64,000 bases of DNA from Bordetella parapertussis (GTDB lineage Bacteria > Pseudomonadota > Gammaproteobacteria > Burkholderiales > Burkholderiaceae_D). Location: contig CAMBFZ010000009.1 in the NCBI GenBank assembly GCA_945866125.1, positions 1-64,000 of the forward strand, written 5' to 3'. Every line of letters begins with the position of its first letter. Positions within the stretch are counted from its first letter, which is position 1. Below are positions 26,208-35,308 of the stretch, piece by piece. The notes beneath the pieces are model-generated. The model was given only the letters and a program-made list of their open reading frames with translations, had not been told where the DNA came from and did no database searches. A program made the translations under genes and the position numbers.

Positions 26208-27323
26208 ATGCCCACCCCTGCCTATACTGTCATCCACTACAACGGCACCATTCCGCTTTTTGTCGAACCGGCGCTCGATCGTCTCTACGGCAGTCTTTAT
26301 TCCACGCTAGCGCACTTGCGGCTACACGACCCGCTGACCGGCGTCTGTACTTATGGTGCCTGGGACAAAGACAAACTGACGGCCTTATTTTTATATGAAA
26401 AGCATCGGCACGCAGTAAGGGTGTTGAATGAAGGCATGCAGCTTAGCAGCGATGACATTAATCATTTTGCCGAACATTTGTTTGGCTAGGAACAAGCAAT
26501 CGACCGTATCGAGTTTCATGCGGTAAAGCTTGATGGCTTGGATCTGGATTATGCTGCCATGCGTTTTGGTTGCACCGAGGACATCGTCATTGACTTGCCC
26601 GACAGCCAAGACGCTTATCTGTCCCAGCTGGGCAAATCCACGCGTAAGACGTTACGCCATAATTTGGCACGCGCGCAGCGCCTTCTGCCCGGTTTCCGGC
26701 ATGAGGTGCGCGACGGCAAAAGCACGCCCGAGCAAACGATTCGAGCGATCATGCATTTTAATCACGCCCGAATGGCAGGTAAGCAGCAGTCCTCGGCATT
26801 GGTGGGCAAAGCCAGCGATCAACTTATGGCCTTAATGCGGACGCGCGGCCAAGTCGGCCTGGTGACGGTTGACGGGACCCTGTGCGGCGGCACGCTTGCA
26901 TGCCGCATCGGCGACGATCTGTTCTCGTTGGTCAATGCCCACGATCCGGCTTATGACGGATTTAGCATGGGCAGTTTGTCGCGCTATCTCATGATCACCG
27001 CCAGTATTCATGCCGGCGCCAAGCGTTTTCATCTACTTGGAGGGCAACTGCGCATCAAACAAGCAATGCATGGGGAAAAACAGCGACTCGATCATCTGGT
27101 TCTATACCGTACTCGCCTTGATCAGCTGTTGCATGCCGGTGGGATTACGCAACTAGCTTGGAGGAGCGCGCTCTATCACACGCGTGCCTGGGTGGAGGAA
27201 CAGTCAGGGCGACAGCAGCGATTACCAGCACGGCTGGCGTTACGCCTTGTTGATATAACGCGCCATGCCAAGCGGCAGCTTGTCGATGGTCTTGCGCATT
27301 TGCGCGCTCATCCTCGCTCGTGA
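26208..27323 (+). pseudogene. CelD/FemAB-like acyltransferase interrupted by an in-frame TAG
   Basis: Two reading frames in the same phase (26208-26489 and 26490-27323) together encode about 371 residues resembling the GNAT/FemAB-type acyltransferases of the CelD/BcsL group. The part after the stop contains LGKSTRKTLRHNLARAQ and the conserved-looking core GGTLACRIGDDLFSLVNAHD. The only interruption is a TAG at 26487-26489; there is no frameshift. The start has no clear ribosome site. A recent nonsense mutation, a sequencing error or suppression of the amber codon could explain it. If the second part is translated alone it would need the TTG at 26538. It ends seven bases before the convergent universal stress gene. 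Confidence 0.7.
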
Positions 27324-27330
27324 GCGGCCA

Positions 27331-27792
27331 TCAAACTGCTGCTACCGGCTCGGACGCCACCAATAAACTGCAACGCAACTTTTCCACCAGCAGCGTATCG
27401 GTACTGCCGCGCCACCACAGCAAGGCTTTGGTCTTATGACGGGAGTGGCCGACGATAACGAGATCGACTTTTAATTGCACCGCCATTTCTTCGATTACAT
27501 TCACCGGCTCACCGACTTCCAGATGCGTCTGCACCGTCAGGCCCGCCGCCAGCAACAAAGCCGCACCGGCTGCGAGCTCTTTGGCCATCTTTTCCTTTTC
27601 CGAAGTTAAGCCTTCTTCCACGCTCAGAACCGCAGCAGCGGCAAATTCCCCCACGAGCAGATACGGCGGCGGCGTCACCACCACCAGCAAGTGCACGATA
27701 TTTTCCGGATTTGGCGCGAGACGTATGCATTCTTGCAAAGCCACTCTGCTCTCCGGCGTGCCGTTATACGCCACCAAAATAGTCTGATACAT
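27331..27792 (-). CDS. universal stress protein, UspA family
   Basis: This is a 153-residue single UspA domain with the N-terminal ILVAYNGTPES strand-loop (4-14) where ATP-binding members have V-A-x-D-x-S, and LVIVGHSRH (about 111-119). The usual G-x2-G-x9-G-[ST] ATP motif is altered: the second Gly is Arg in GHSRHKTKALLWWRGST, so nucleotide binding may be impaired. A GGAGG ribosome site precedes the start. Its role is presumed general stress tolerance. Confidence 0.88.
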   Translation of the reverse strand: MYQTILVAYNGTPESRVALQECIRLAPNPENIVHLLVVVTPPPYLLVGEFAAAAVLSVEEGLTSEKEKMAKELAAGAALLLAAGLTVQTHLEVGEPVNVIEEMAVQLKVDLVIVGHSRHKTKALLWWRGSTDTLLVEKLRCSLLVASEPVAAV

Positions 27793-27886
27793 GGTTGATT
27801 CCTCCCCAAAGCCGCGACCAAGCCGCCGTTAGCGAAGTAAAAGTACACCAAGAAGCCGGAGCGGGCAATGTAAAACCTAGGTAGGA

Positions 27887-27922
27887 TTTACCCACAAAAT
27901 CGGTGGATAGCTCTGTGGATAA
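27887..27922. promoter_or_regulatory. cluster of three DnaA-box-like sequences
   Basis: TTACCCACA (27887-27895, one mismatch), GGTGGATAG (27902-27910, minus-strand box with two mismatches) and TGTGGATAA (27914-27922, exact consensus on the minus strand) lie within 36 bases. They sit upstream of the stress-protein gene in a 538-base gap. Regulation or titration by DnaA would fit; an origin is not indicated by the gene context. Confidence 0.45.
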
Positions 27923-28012
27923 GCAGAAGTAATCTTGCCTAAGCGATTGATTTTATTTGATTGTTCTCGATTGATCTGAATCAGGGCAGGCAAGATTGCG
28001 GCGGGAAAAGGC

Positions 28013-28050
28013 GAAAAAAAACCCGACGAGCCTTTCGGCAGGTCGGGCTT
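28013..28050 (-). terminator. strong intrinsic terminator, minus strand
   Basis: On the minus strand, CCCGAC-CT-GCC-GAAA-GGC-TC-GTCGGG folds into a long stem with a GAAA tetraloop and is followed by eight T. No protein gene ends just upstream of it on this strand, which suggests that it terminates a small transcript. Confidence 0.8.
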
Positions 28051-28083
28051 AAATCCATCCTTCTTGGAAGGCTGGAGGAGACG
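28013..28083 (-). ncRNA. candidate small RNA with anti-Shine-Dalgarno motif
   Basis: A minus-strand promoter-like pair, CAGACA (28113-28118) and TATAGT (28090-28095), has a 17-base spacer. It would start a transcript near 28083 that ends about 70 bases later at the strong terminator. The predicted RNA carries CTCGTCTCCTCCAGC, complementary to ribosome binding sites, and a second small hairpin CCTTC-CAA-GAAGG. No reading frame of useful length fits. Promoter, size and terminator are the whole evidence. Confidence 0.4.
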
Positions 28084-28173
28084 AGTTGAACTATATCAAT
28101 CACCTAGCAAACTGTCTGCTTTTCCTTTGTGATGGGAGATATAAGCAATCGTGATGATATTGGGACCCAGAAA

Positions 28174-28207
28174 GTAAAAGCCCGCCAAAATTGCTCTTGG
28201 CGGGCTT
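28174..28207 (-). terminator. intrinsic terminator after the box minus-strand operon
   Basis: The minus strand reads AAGCCCGCCAA, an eight-base loop, then TTGGCGGGCTT followed by TTAC-TTT. The 11-bp stem lies 124-157 bases downstream of the 3-hydroxyacyl-CoA dehydrogenase stop, and so ends the boxCBA unit. Confidence 0.75.
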
Positions 28208-28330
28208 CCGTCCCCTCTCTGGTTCTTCCGGAGATAGATTTATTTTTGACTGCAACCGGATTCTGCGGGAGTTCCCTCCGAAAGTCATCTTGCGCTGCAC
28301 AAAAAAGAAGCAAATTCTTTTTTTGGTTTA

Positions 28331-29854
28331 TTAATTGACAATTTCCGGTGCTACTTCCGCCTGCCAGAAGCGCTGCTGCAGCAAAGGACTCACCCTATAA
28401 CGCTCGCTTCGATACGCCTGGAATAAATGTTCCAGCAAACCGACCGGGCCGCTCACGCCCCATTGCTGTAGCCATTCAAAGGGCCCTGCCGGATAATTCG
28501 TGCCCAGCTTCATCGCCAGATCGGCGCCCTCTTCCGTACAGACGCCCTGCCAGACCGCATCGGCTGCTTCATTAATCAGCATGGCAATGGTGCGCCCGAC
28601 CAGCAAGCCGGGTACGTCACGCAGCACAATCGGCTGCAGGCCACAAGCCATCAGACTGGCCTCGAGCATCTTGATACGCGGACCATCCAGCAGAGGACCA
28701 TAGGCCAAAGCCAACGCGTCACTTTTATCCGTCAACAAAGGCAGATCCATCACCGCCAGCTTGGGCGTACCAAGGATGACACTCAACTGCGCCGCCGTAC
28801 GGCCATCGGTTACAGGCAGCGCGACGTCGCCGACCTGCAGCCCAGCCCAGTCGGTGCTGAGTTCACGCGTAAACGCCACACCACGGCTTGCCAGCAGATC
28901 GGCGAGACGCTGCGCGAGCGCCTGCGCGCCACAGACCGTGATCGATGCCGGTGCCACTTCGGCGACCCGGTCAGCCAAGGCCACCGGTGCTCCCACATAA
29001 AAACCCTTGCCCGCCTTGCGACCTAAGCGGCCACCATCCAGCAGCGCCTTTTGCACCAGCGAAGGCTGATAGCGTTTGTCGCCATAGTTGGCCTCAAACA
29101 CCGACGTCGTGACGGCGTAGTTAATGTCATGTCCGATCAGATCCATCAGCTCGCACGGGCCCATCCTAAAGCCCGCACTTTTCATCGCCCTATCGAGCGC
29201 GGCAGGTGTGCCGGCCTGCTCCTGCAAGAGCTGCAGGGCCTCGGCATAAAAAGGACGAGCGATACGGTTGACGATAAAGCCCGGCGTAGACTTCGCATGC
29301 ACTGCCGTCTTGCCCCATTTTCCTGCTAGTGCAAAGACCGCTTCCGCCACTGCGCTGTCGGTCTCCGCGCCCCACACCACTTCGACTAGCTTCATCAACG
29401 GCACGGGGTTAAAGAAATGCATGCCGACGACGCGCTGGGGATGTTGCATACCATTGGCAATGGCGGTGACTGAAATCGACGAGGTATTGGTCGCCAGGAT
29501 GGCGTGCGGGCTGACATGCTGCTCCAGCTCGCGCAGAAGCTGCTGCTTGACCTCGAGTTTTTCAACAATCACTTCCACCGCAAGCGCTGCATCTGCCAAC
29601 GCCGATAAAGCCGCCACTGGCACGATGCGCGCCAGGATCGCGGCGCGCTCCTCCTCGCTCATGCGACCCTTGGTGACTAATCCGGCCAAGACCACGGCAA
29701 TCCCATCGCGCGCTGCAACGGCGGCGCCTTCGCGTACATCAAGCAGCTTGACTGCATGGCCGGCAGCAGCAGCCACCTGTGCAATGCCGGCACCCATGGT
29801 CCCGGCGCCGATCACAGCGATGGTGGCCGGCGCGGCAAGAGAAATGTTAGTCAT
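28331..29854 (-). CDS. 3-hydroxyacyl-CoA dehydrogenase, PaaH/PaaC-like (3-hydroxyadipyl-CoA)
   Basis: This is a 507-residue NAD-dependent dehydrogenase. The Rossmann motif GAGTMGAGIAQ is at 16-26 with 3HCDH N and C domains (about 10-290). A second C-terminal 3HCDH domain (about 385-500) contains MKLGTNYPAGPFEWL, the PaaH architecture. Following boxA by 17 bases, it most likely oxidises 3-hydroxyadipyl-CoA to 3-oxoadipyl-CoA in the lower box pathway. The same enzyme serves phenylacetate degradation in other operons, but no paa genes are here. Confidence 0.87.
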   Translation of the reverse strand: MTNISLAAPATIAVIGAGTMGAGIAQVAAAAGHAVKLLDVREGAAVAARDGIAVVLAGLVTKGRMSEEERAAILARIVPVAALSALADAALAVEVIVEKLEVKQQLLRELEQHVSPHAILATNTSSISVTAIANGMQHPQRVVGMHFFNPVPLMKLVEVVWGAETDSAVAEAVFALAGKWGKTAVHAKSTPGFIVNRIARPFYAEALQLLQEQAGTPAALDRAMKSAGFRMGPCELMDLIGHDINYAVTTSVFEANYGDKRYQPSLVQKALLDGGRLGRKAGKGFYVGAPVALADRVAEVAPASITVCGAQALAQRLADLLASRGVAFTRELSTDWAGLQVGDVALPVTDGRTAAQLSVILGTPKLAVMDLPLLTDKSDALALAYGPLLDGPRIKMLEASLMACGLQPIVLRDVPGLLVGRTIAMLINEAADAVWQGVCTEEGADLAMKLGTNYPAGPFEWLQQWGVSGPVGLLEHLFQAYRSERYRVSPLLQQRFWQAEVAPEIVN

Positions 29855-29871
29855 TAGATTAAGGAGGTGAA

Positions 29872-31101
29872 TTAGTACGTTTCGACGTGAAAGCGGCCTT
29901 CGGCGACCATCCGTTGATGCAAGGCTGCCCAGTCGAGTCCGGCGACGATACAGGCATCGTGCAAGGCCTCCATCACGCCCGATTCCATACCTTTGAGGCC
30001 ACAGATATAAACATAGCTATCGCCCTTGAGCAGCTCCGTGACTGCCGGTCCGGCTTCGCGCAGCTTGTCTTGCACATAGGCGCGCGGCTCGCCGTCAACC
30101 CGCGAGAACGCCAGATGAATATCAATCAGGCTCGGCGATAGTTTTAACAGCGGTCCAAAATACGGTAATTCCTGCGGCTTGCGCGCACCGAAAAACAGCA
30201 TCAGTTTGCCGTCGACTGCCTTGCCCTGCGCCGCTTGTCTACGTCGGTGCTCCGTCATCGCGCGCATGGGTGCGGCGCCCGTCCCTGTACAAATCATCAG
30301 AATGTTGGAGCCCGGATGATTCGGCATCAGGTAGCTCGCCCCAAAGGGACCTGTTACTTGTACTTTGTCGCCTATTTTCAGGTCGCACAAAAAATTGGAA
30401 GCCACACCCAGCGCCGGTTTGCCATTGTGGTCCGTGACAACCCGTTTGACAGTCAGCGCCAGATTATTAAAGCCGGCGCGCTCGCCATCACGCGCACTGG
30501 CCACCGAATACATCCGTAAATAATGCGGCCTGCCACCGGCATCGGTGCCCGGTGGAATAATCCCAATCGACTGGCCTTCGAGCACCGGAAACAACTGATT
30601 ACCAAAGTCGAGCACGATATGCCGAATATCGCTATCCGACTCCTCGCCCGTCAGTCGCAGATTACCCGCTACTGACGCAATCAGAGGATTACCCGGGTCA
30701 TACAAACTGATCTGCGGTTCCGCAGCCGACCAGGGCGGATTGCGCGAGCTTGCCGACAGCGCCGCATTATGCTGCACGGCCACCGCTTCTGCGGGCGCGA
30801 CCGGCAGTGCCGCGTCAACCGGCAGATCTGCCTGCACCGGCAACTCGTCCCAGCTCAACTGCTCCGCAAGCGAATAGGCCGCACTTTGCGGCATCGTTCG
30901 CCAGTGATCGATTGAGCCAGTCGGACACGGCGGCACGCAGGCATTGCAGCCATTGCAGATCGCGGGGTCCACCACATAATTACGATCATCATGCGTAATC
31001 GCACCGATCGGACAGGTCTGCTCACAGGTGTTACAACGGATGCAGACTTCCGGATCGATCAGATGCTGATTAATCAGCACGATAGCTTGTGTGGTGGTCA
31101 T
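29872..31101 (-). CDS. boxA: benzoyl-CoA 2,3-epoxidase reductase subunit BoxA
   Basis: BoxA passes electrons from NADPH to the oxygenase BoxB. The 409 residues begin with a two-[4Fe-4S] ferredoxin domain (CIRCNTCEQTCP at about 19-30 and CNGCNACVPPCP at about 49-60). A variable linker and a ferredoxin-NADP reductase-like FAD/NAD(P) module follow (RMYSVASAR near 217; CTGTGAAPMRA near 294). It lies eight bases after boxB. The fusion of ferredoxin and FNR domains is diagnostic for BoxA. Confidence 0.95.
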   Translation of the reverse strand: MTTTQAIVLINQHLIDPEVCIRCNTCEQTCPIGAITHDDRNYVVDPAICNGCNACVPPCPTGSIDHWRTMPQSAAYSLAEQLSWDELPVQADLPVDAALPVAPAEAVAVQHNAALSASSRNPPWSAAEPQISLYDPGNPLIASVAGNLRLTGEESDSDIRHIVLDFGNQLFPVLEGQSIGIIPPGTDAGGRPHYLRMYSVASARDGERAGFNNLALTVKRVVTDHNGKPALGVASNFLCDLKIGDKVQVTGPFGASYLMPNHPGSNILMICTGTGAAPMRAMTEHRRRQAAQGKAVDGKLMLFFGARKPQELPYFGPLLKLSPSLIDIHLAFSRVDGEPRAYVQDKLREAGPAVTELLKGDSYVYICGLKGMESGVMEALHDACIVAGLDWAALHQRMVAEGRFHVETY

Positions 31102-31109
31102 GGCTAGCG

Positions 31110-32537
31110 TCAGTTAAAACGCACGTAATCAAAATCAACCGGCTGGCGATTGATTCCGATCGATGGTGCAGCAATCCAGTTGGCCATCTTGCCCGGCTCA
31201 ATCACGCGCCCCATCAGGGAGGCCACATACGCGCGATCTTCTTCCGATGGCAGCCAGTTGTTCACGTTCGCGGCCCATTCGGTTTCCGACAACAGCTGCC
31301 CATCCGGCGAGACCTTGATGCCAGAGAAGGTACCGATGTGGCGGTTGAATGCCTTATGCGGCGCCGCCAAACGGAAGGCTAAACCAGCTTTTTCAATCAC
31401 GCGATTCCAACGTCCGATACCAGCAACAGAGTCGCGAATATAATCATCGCGCAGCACTTCATTGAGCGAATTTAACATCGGTACTTCGCGCTCGACCAAC
31501 TGGCCATTGGCTACTTCCAGAATTTTGTAGCTATCGCCTTTGAGCAGATGATCATCATTACGCTTGGTTTCTTCGTAGCGCCCTTTCAAGCCAGCGCTAT
31601 AAAACAGCGCCGCATTCGACGACTGATCCGCACCAAACAAATCGATGGTCACACTGAAATGGAAATTCAGATAACGCTGGATGGTCGGCAAATCGATCAC
31701 GCCTTTAGCACGCACTTGTGCCGGATCTTCAATACCAAACTGCTTCATCACTTCACAGGTACGCTGAATCGTGCGCGACACGCCAGATTCACCGACAAAC
31801 ATGTGATGCGCTTCTTCGGTCAGCATAAAACGGCAGGTCCGCGAGAGCGGATCAAAGCCTGACTCCGCCAGTGCGTTGAGCTGGAACTTGCCATCACGAT
31901 CGGTAAAATAAGTGAACATGTAGAAAGCCAGCCAGTCTGGCGTTTCTTCGTTGAAGGCTTCGAGAATGCGCGGCTTGTCGGCATCGCCCGAATTGCGCTG
32001 CAACAGTGCTTCGGCTTCTTCGCGGCCATCGCGACCAAAATGTTTATGCAGCAGATACACCATCGCCCACAAATGACGGCCCTCTTCCACGTTAATCTGA
32101 AACAGATTACGCAAATCGTATTGCGATGGCGCAGTCAGACCAAGATGCCGCTGCTGTTCCACCGACGCCGGTTCGGTATCCCCCTGGGTGACGATAATGC
32201 GGCGCAGATTAGCGCGGTGCTCGCCAGGCACATCCTGCCAGGCATCCATGCCTTTATTCTCACCGAAATTCACCTTGCGGCCTTCTTCTTGCTGCGTCAA
32301 AAAAATACCCCAGCGATAGTCCGGCATTTTCACATGACCGAATTGCGCCCAGCCTTCCGGCGTGGTGTTAATCGCTGTGCGCAGATACACATCGTGACTT
32401 TGCGAGCCGTCCGGGCCCATGTCATTCCACCACTGCAGATAATTCGGTTGCCAGTGCTCCAGCGCGCGTTGCAGCGTACGGTCTTCTGACAGGTTCACGT
32501 TGTTCGGAATTTTTTCGCTGTAATTAATTGAACTCAC
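31110..32537 (-). CDS. boxB: benzoyl-CoA 2,3-epoxidase oxygenase subunit BoxB
   Basis: BoxB is the diiron oxygenase that epoxidises the ring of benzoyl-CoA. The 475-residue protein has two E-x2-H ligand pairs of the ferritin-like diiron fold: NVEEGRHLW (about 149-157) and TEEAHHMFVGE (about 239-249). Length and sequence match BoxB throughout. It lies between boxC and boxA in one transcript. It does not use a Rieske centre, unlike benzoate dioxygenases. Confidence 0.96.
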   Translation of the reverse strand: MSSINYSEKIPNNVNLSEDRTLQRALEHWQPNYLQWWNDMGPDGSQSHDVYLRTAINTTPEGWAQFGHVKMPDYRWGIFLTQQEEGRKVNFGENKGMDAWQDVPGEHRANLRRIIVTQGDTEPASVEQQRHLGLTAPSQYDLRNLFQINVEEGRHLWAMVYLLHKHFGRDGREEAEALLQRNSGDADKPRILEAFNEETPDWLAFYMFTYFTDRDGKFQLNALAESGFDPLSRTCRFMLTEEAHHMFVGESGVSRTIQRTCEVMKQFGIEDPAQVRAKGVIDLPTIQRYLNFHFSVTIDLFGADQSSNAALFYSAGLKGRYEETKRNDDHLLKGDSYKILEVANGQLVEREVPMLNSLNEVLRDDYIRDSVAGIGRWNRVIEKAGLAFRLAAPHKAFNRHIGTFSGIKVSPDGQLLSETEWAANVNNWLPSEEDRAYVASLMGRVIEPGKMANWIAAPSIGINRQPVDFDYVRFN

Positions 32538-32582
32538 AATGCGTCCTTTGCTGGAAAAATAAGAGGGGTTATTTTTAAAAAA

Positions 32583-34241
32583 TCAGACACGATCAAAATC
32601 GAATTTTGCTTTATCACCGCTGCCATAAACTTTCAAGGCGCCGTGCTCACCAACGGCATTGGGCCGAATGAAAATCCAGTTTTGCCACGCAGAGAGACGC
32701 CCAAAAATACGGGTCGCCATATTTTCTTTGCCATTGAAGCGCAGGTTCGCCTCCAGCCCCGTCAATGCATCGGGCGACATGCTCGCGCGCTCTTCAATCG
32801 CCATGCGAATCTCATCGGCCCAATCCAGATCGTCAGGGTTAGCCGTGATCAATCCCAGTGCCATCGCCGCATCCGCGTCCAGCGGCTGCCCCAGCGTGGC
32901 GCGCGCCGCAGCCAGCGACGTTTCATCATCATAAAAACGGCGGCTCAAACGCGACTGCCCAGTAATCATCGGCAGCGTGCCAAAATTCATCGCCGAAAGC
33001 GTCAAGACCGGCGCTTGAGCCGGCGCATCCGGCAAAGCCAGCATATAGCTCCGGTCTGCCGCAAAAGCCAGCTCAGCCAGCGTGCCCGCAAAACAAGAGC
33101 CTTCCTCTATCAAAGCAAACAAGCTGCGCGAGGACACATCAATGCGCGCCAGCGTGCGACGCAACATGCCGATGGTCTCGCGTACCAGCCAATGCGACTG
33201 ATGCGCTGCCAGCGTGGCATCCGACGCCAGCACCGCTTGCGCATCGCCCGCCGTTTTCAACAGCCAGGTACCAATACCGGTTTCATTGGTACGCAAATGC
33301 AAAATAGCGTCGTCGAGTTCACGCACCATTTGCAGCGGCCACCAATTGACGCCAGCGGCTTCGATGCCGGCGATATCAGTTGGTTGCGCCGATTTTGGCG
33401 CATGCACAGTGAGGGTGGCATGGCGTGCTTTACGATCCAATTTAACGCCAACATAATCATAGGTGATCGCGTCGTCCGTCACGCTGCGCGATAGCGGCGT
33501 CAGCGTCACACCCTTGCCATCGGCCGGGCGGTCGCTGCCGGCTGCCAGCGCCAGCGCACGCTCGCGCACCACTTGCTGAAACACGGCCGGCTTGGCGACG
33601 TCATCAACCAGCTTCCATTCCTTGGCACGCTCGCCGCGCACCCCTTCGGAGGTCGTGCAAAAAATGTCAGCATGGTCATGCCGCACCTTGCGCTTATCCG
33701 TCAAACGGGTCAGGCCACCCGTCCCGGGTAACACACCCAGCAGCGGCACCTCCGGCAGGCTGACCGACGATGAACGGTCGTCGACCAAAATAATTTCGTC
33801 ACAGGCCGCCGCAAGTTCATAACCGCCGCCGGCACACGCGCCATTAACCGCGGCGATGAATTTCAAGCCCGAATGCGCACTCGAATCTTCCAGCCCGTTG
33901 CGGGTCTCATTGGTAAATTTGCAGAAGTTTACTTTCCACGCGTGCGTCGATTTACCCAGCATGAAAATATTCGCGCCCGAGCAGAAAATCCGGTCACGTC
34001 CGCCCGTCAAGACCACCGTGCGCACTGCCGGGTGCTCAAATCGAATCCGCTGAATAGCGTCATGCAATTCAATATCAACGCCCAAATCATACGAATTAAG
34101 CTTGAGCTTATAGCCCTCTTTGAGGCCACCATCCTCATCAACTTTCATCGTCAAAGTAGCAATGGCGCCCTCTGTGGAGAGTGTCCAGTGACGGTAGTGC
34201 GCGGGCGAGGTTTCGTAGTGAACGACAAAAGGGGATGACAT
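32583..34241 (-). CDS. boxC: 2,3-epoxybenzoyl-CoA dihydrolase BoxC
   Basis: BoxC opens the epoxide ring hydrolytically to 3,4-dehydroadipyl-CoA semialdehyde and formate. I set the start at MSSPFVVHYETSP (552 residues) because AGGAG lies five bases before it; the in-frame ATG nine codons upstream falls in the operator. The protein is a double crotonase fold, with an oxyanion-hole region GACAGGGYELAAACDE near 135-150. It is the first gene of the minus-strand box operon. Confidence 0.94.
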   Translation of the reverse strand: MSSPFVVHYETSPAHYRHWTLSTEGAIATLTMKVDEDGGLKEGYKLKLNSYDLGVDIELHDAIQRIRFEHPAVRTVVLTGGRDRIFCSGANIFMLGKSTHAWKVNFCKFTNETRNGLEDSSAHSGLKFIAAVNGACAGGGYELAAACDEIILVDDRSSSVSLPEVPLLGVLPGTGGLTRLTDKRKVRHDHADIFCTTSEGVRGERAKEWKLVDDVAKPAVFQQVVRERALALAAGSDRPADGKGVTLTPLSRSVTDDAITYDYVGVKLDRKARHATLTVHAPKSAQPTDIAGIEAAGVNWWPLQMVRELDDAILHLRTNETGIGTWLLKTAGDAQAVLASDATLAAHQSHWLVRETIGMLRRTLARIDVSSRSLFALIEEGSCFAGTLAELAFAADRSYMLALPDAPAQAPVLTLSAMNFGTLPMITGQSRLSRRFYDDETSLAAARATLGQPLDADAAMALGLITANPDDLDWADEIRMAIEERASMSPDALTGLEANLRFNGKENMATRIFGRLSAWQNWIFIRPNAVGEHGALKVYGSGDKAKFDFDRV

Positions 34242-34253
34242 GGGACTCCTGAT

Positions 34254-34315
34254 TGCAATATGCTGCATAGCTGAAAATGTTTACGCACTATATTGCATTT
34301 ACGGAGGCCGGTCAA
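34254..34315 (-). promoter_or_regulatory. boxC promoter with two BoxR-type TGCA operators
   Basis: On the minus strand, TTGACC (34310-34315) and TATAGT (34287-34292) are separated by exactly 17 bases. TGCA-N6-TGCG (34284-34297) covers the -10 element. A perfect TGCA-N6-TGCA (34254-34267) lies 30 bases further down, between promoter and ribosome site. TGCA repeats of this kind are the operator type described for BzdR/BoxR regulators, so repression by BoxR relieved by benzoyl-CoA is expected. Confidence 0.75.
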
Positions 34316-34400
34316 CGCGCTGTGGCAATTTTTAACGCCTTGGACAAATTACCGCGCAGGGGCGATTAATAACAGAAAGTTATCAAAAATAGTCCGCCGA

Positions 34401-35282
34401 CTACCCCGCCAACACCCCGCGCAACTGCTCGGTCAAGCCTGCAAAAGCGGCCTCTAGCGAGAGCTCGCTGGTATCCAGTGTTTTGTCGGCCTTGGAATAA
34501 AACTGCGCGCGGCTCTCAAGAATGCGCTTCAAGTCTTCCATCGCTTCGCGATTTCCCGACATCGGCCGCCGGTCACCCTGGGCCAGCACGCGTCCCATGT
34601 GCTCCTCGGGCGAGGCCTTCAGCCAGACCGTATAACAATGCGAAAGCAGCACATTAAATGTCGCCGGCTCAGCCACGACGCCGCCCGGCGTAGCCACTAC
34701 CACCCGCGGGTAATGCCGGATCAAATCCTCAAGTGCACGCTGCTCATAGCGCCGGTAGGCGCCCTGTCCGTACAGCGCATGAATCTCGGCAATGCTGCAG
34801 CCGGCCAGTTGCTCGATCTGACTCGACAGCTCAATAAAGGGTGCGCCTATCTGGTCGGCCAGCAAACGACCGAGGCTTGATTTGCCCGCGCCACGCAAAC
34901 CGATCAGCGCAATCCGAGCGCGTCGCGACGACTCACTGGCGGGCTGCGCAAATAATTCGCCCAGCGCCGCCCGCGCCTGCGCCAGCTCATCCTCGCTGCG
35001 CCCGCGCAGGATTTCCCTAATCATTAGCCAATCTGGCGACGAGGTGGTTTCATCCCCCGTCATTTCCGCCAACGAGCAATTGAGTACCGCGCACAGCTGA
35101 CGCAAAAACTGAATCGACGCATTGCCCACACCAGACTCCACATTGGCAACATGCCGCTCAGAGACGGCCGCCATTTGCGCGAGCGCTTTGCGGGTCAGAC
35201 CGCGGCGCGCGCGCAAGAGCTTCAGACGCTCGCCCAGCGTAATTAAAAACGGATCTTTTTCAGTATCGGAGGGTGCAGTCAT
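34401..35282 (-). CDS. boxR: BoxR, benzoyl-CoA-responsive repressor (XRE + shikimate-kinase-like)
   Basis: BoxR proteins combine an N-terminal XRE helix-turn-helix (about 15-75) with a C-terminal shikimate-kinase-like effector domain (about 123-290). Here the P-loop GLRGAGKS lies at 128-135. I start at MTAPSDTEKD (293 residues); an in-frame upstream ATG would add 22 residues without domain character and run into the operator. It lies 159 bases above boxC on the same strand and divergent from the benzoate-CoA ligase operon, as expected for their joint regulator. Confidence 0.92.
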   Translation of the reverse strand: MTAPSDTEKDPFLITLGERLKLLRARRGLTRKALAQMAAVSERHVANVESGVGNASIQFLRQLCAVLNCSLAEMTGDETTSSPDWLMIREILRGRSEDELAQARAALGELFAQPASESSRRARIALIGLRGAGKSSLGRLLADQIGAPFIELSSQIEQLAGCSIAEIHALYGQGAYRRYEQRALEDLIRHYPRVVVATPGGVVAEPATFNVLLSHCYTVWLKASPEEHMGRVLAQGDRRPMSGNREAMEDLKRILESRAQFYSKADKTLDTSELSLEAAFAGLTEQLRGVLAG

Positions 35283-35308
35283 CAGTTTGCAGGCTAAAAT
35301 CAGGATTC

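Noticed and set aside
27887..27922. Replication origin at the DnaA boxes
   Set aside because: Only three boxes, no AT-rich unwinding region of proper size and no dnaA, dnaN or parAB genes nearby.
28100..28338. Short reading frames of 66-69 codons around the box-operon terminator
   Set aside because: They run through an intrinsic terminator stem and have no initiation signals.
30750..30998. Plus-strand reading frame opposite boxA
   Set aside because: A shadow of the linker region of BoxA caused by its Ala/Pro-rich codons.
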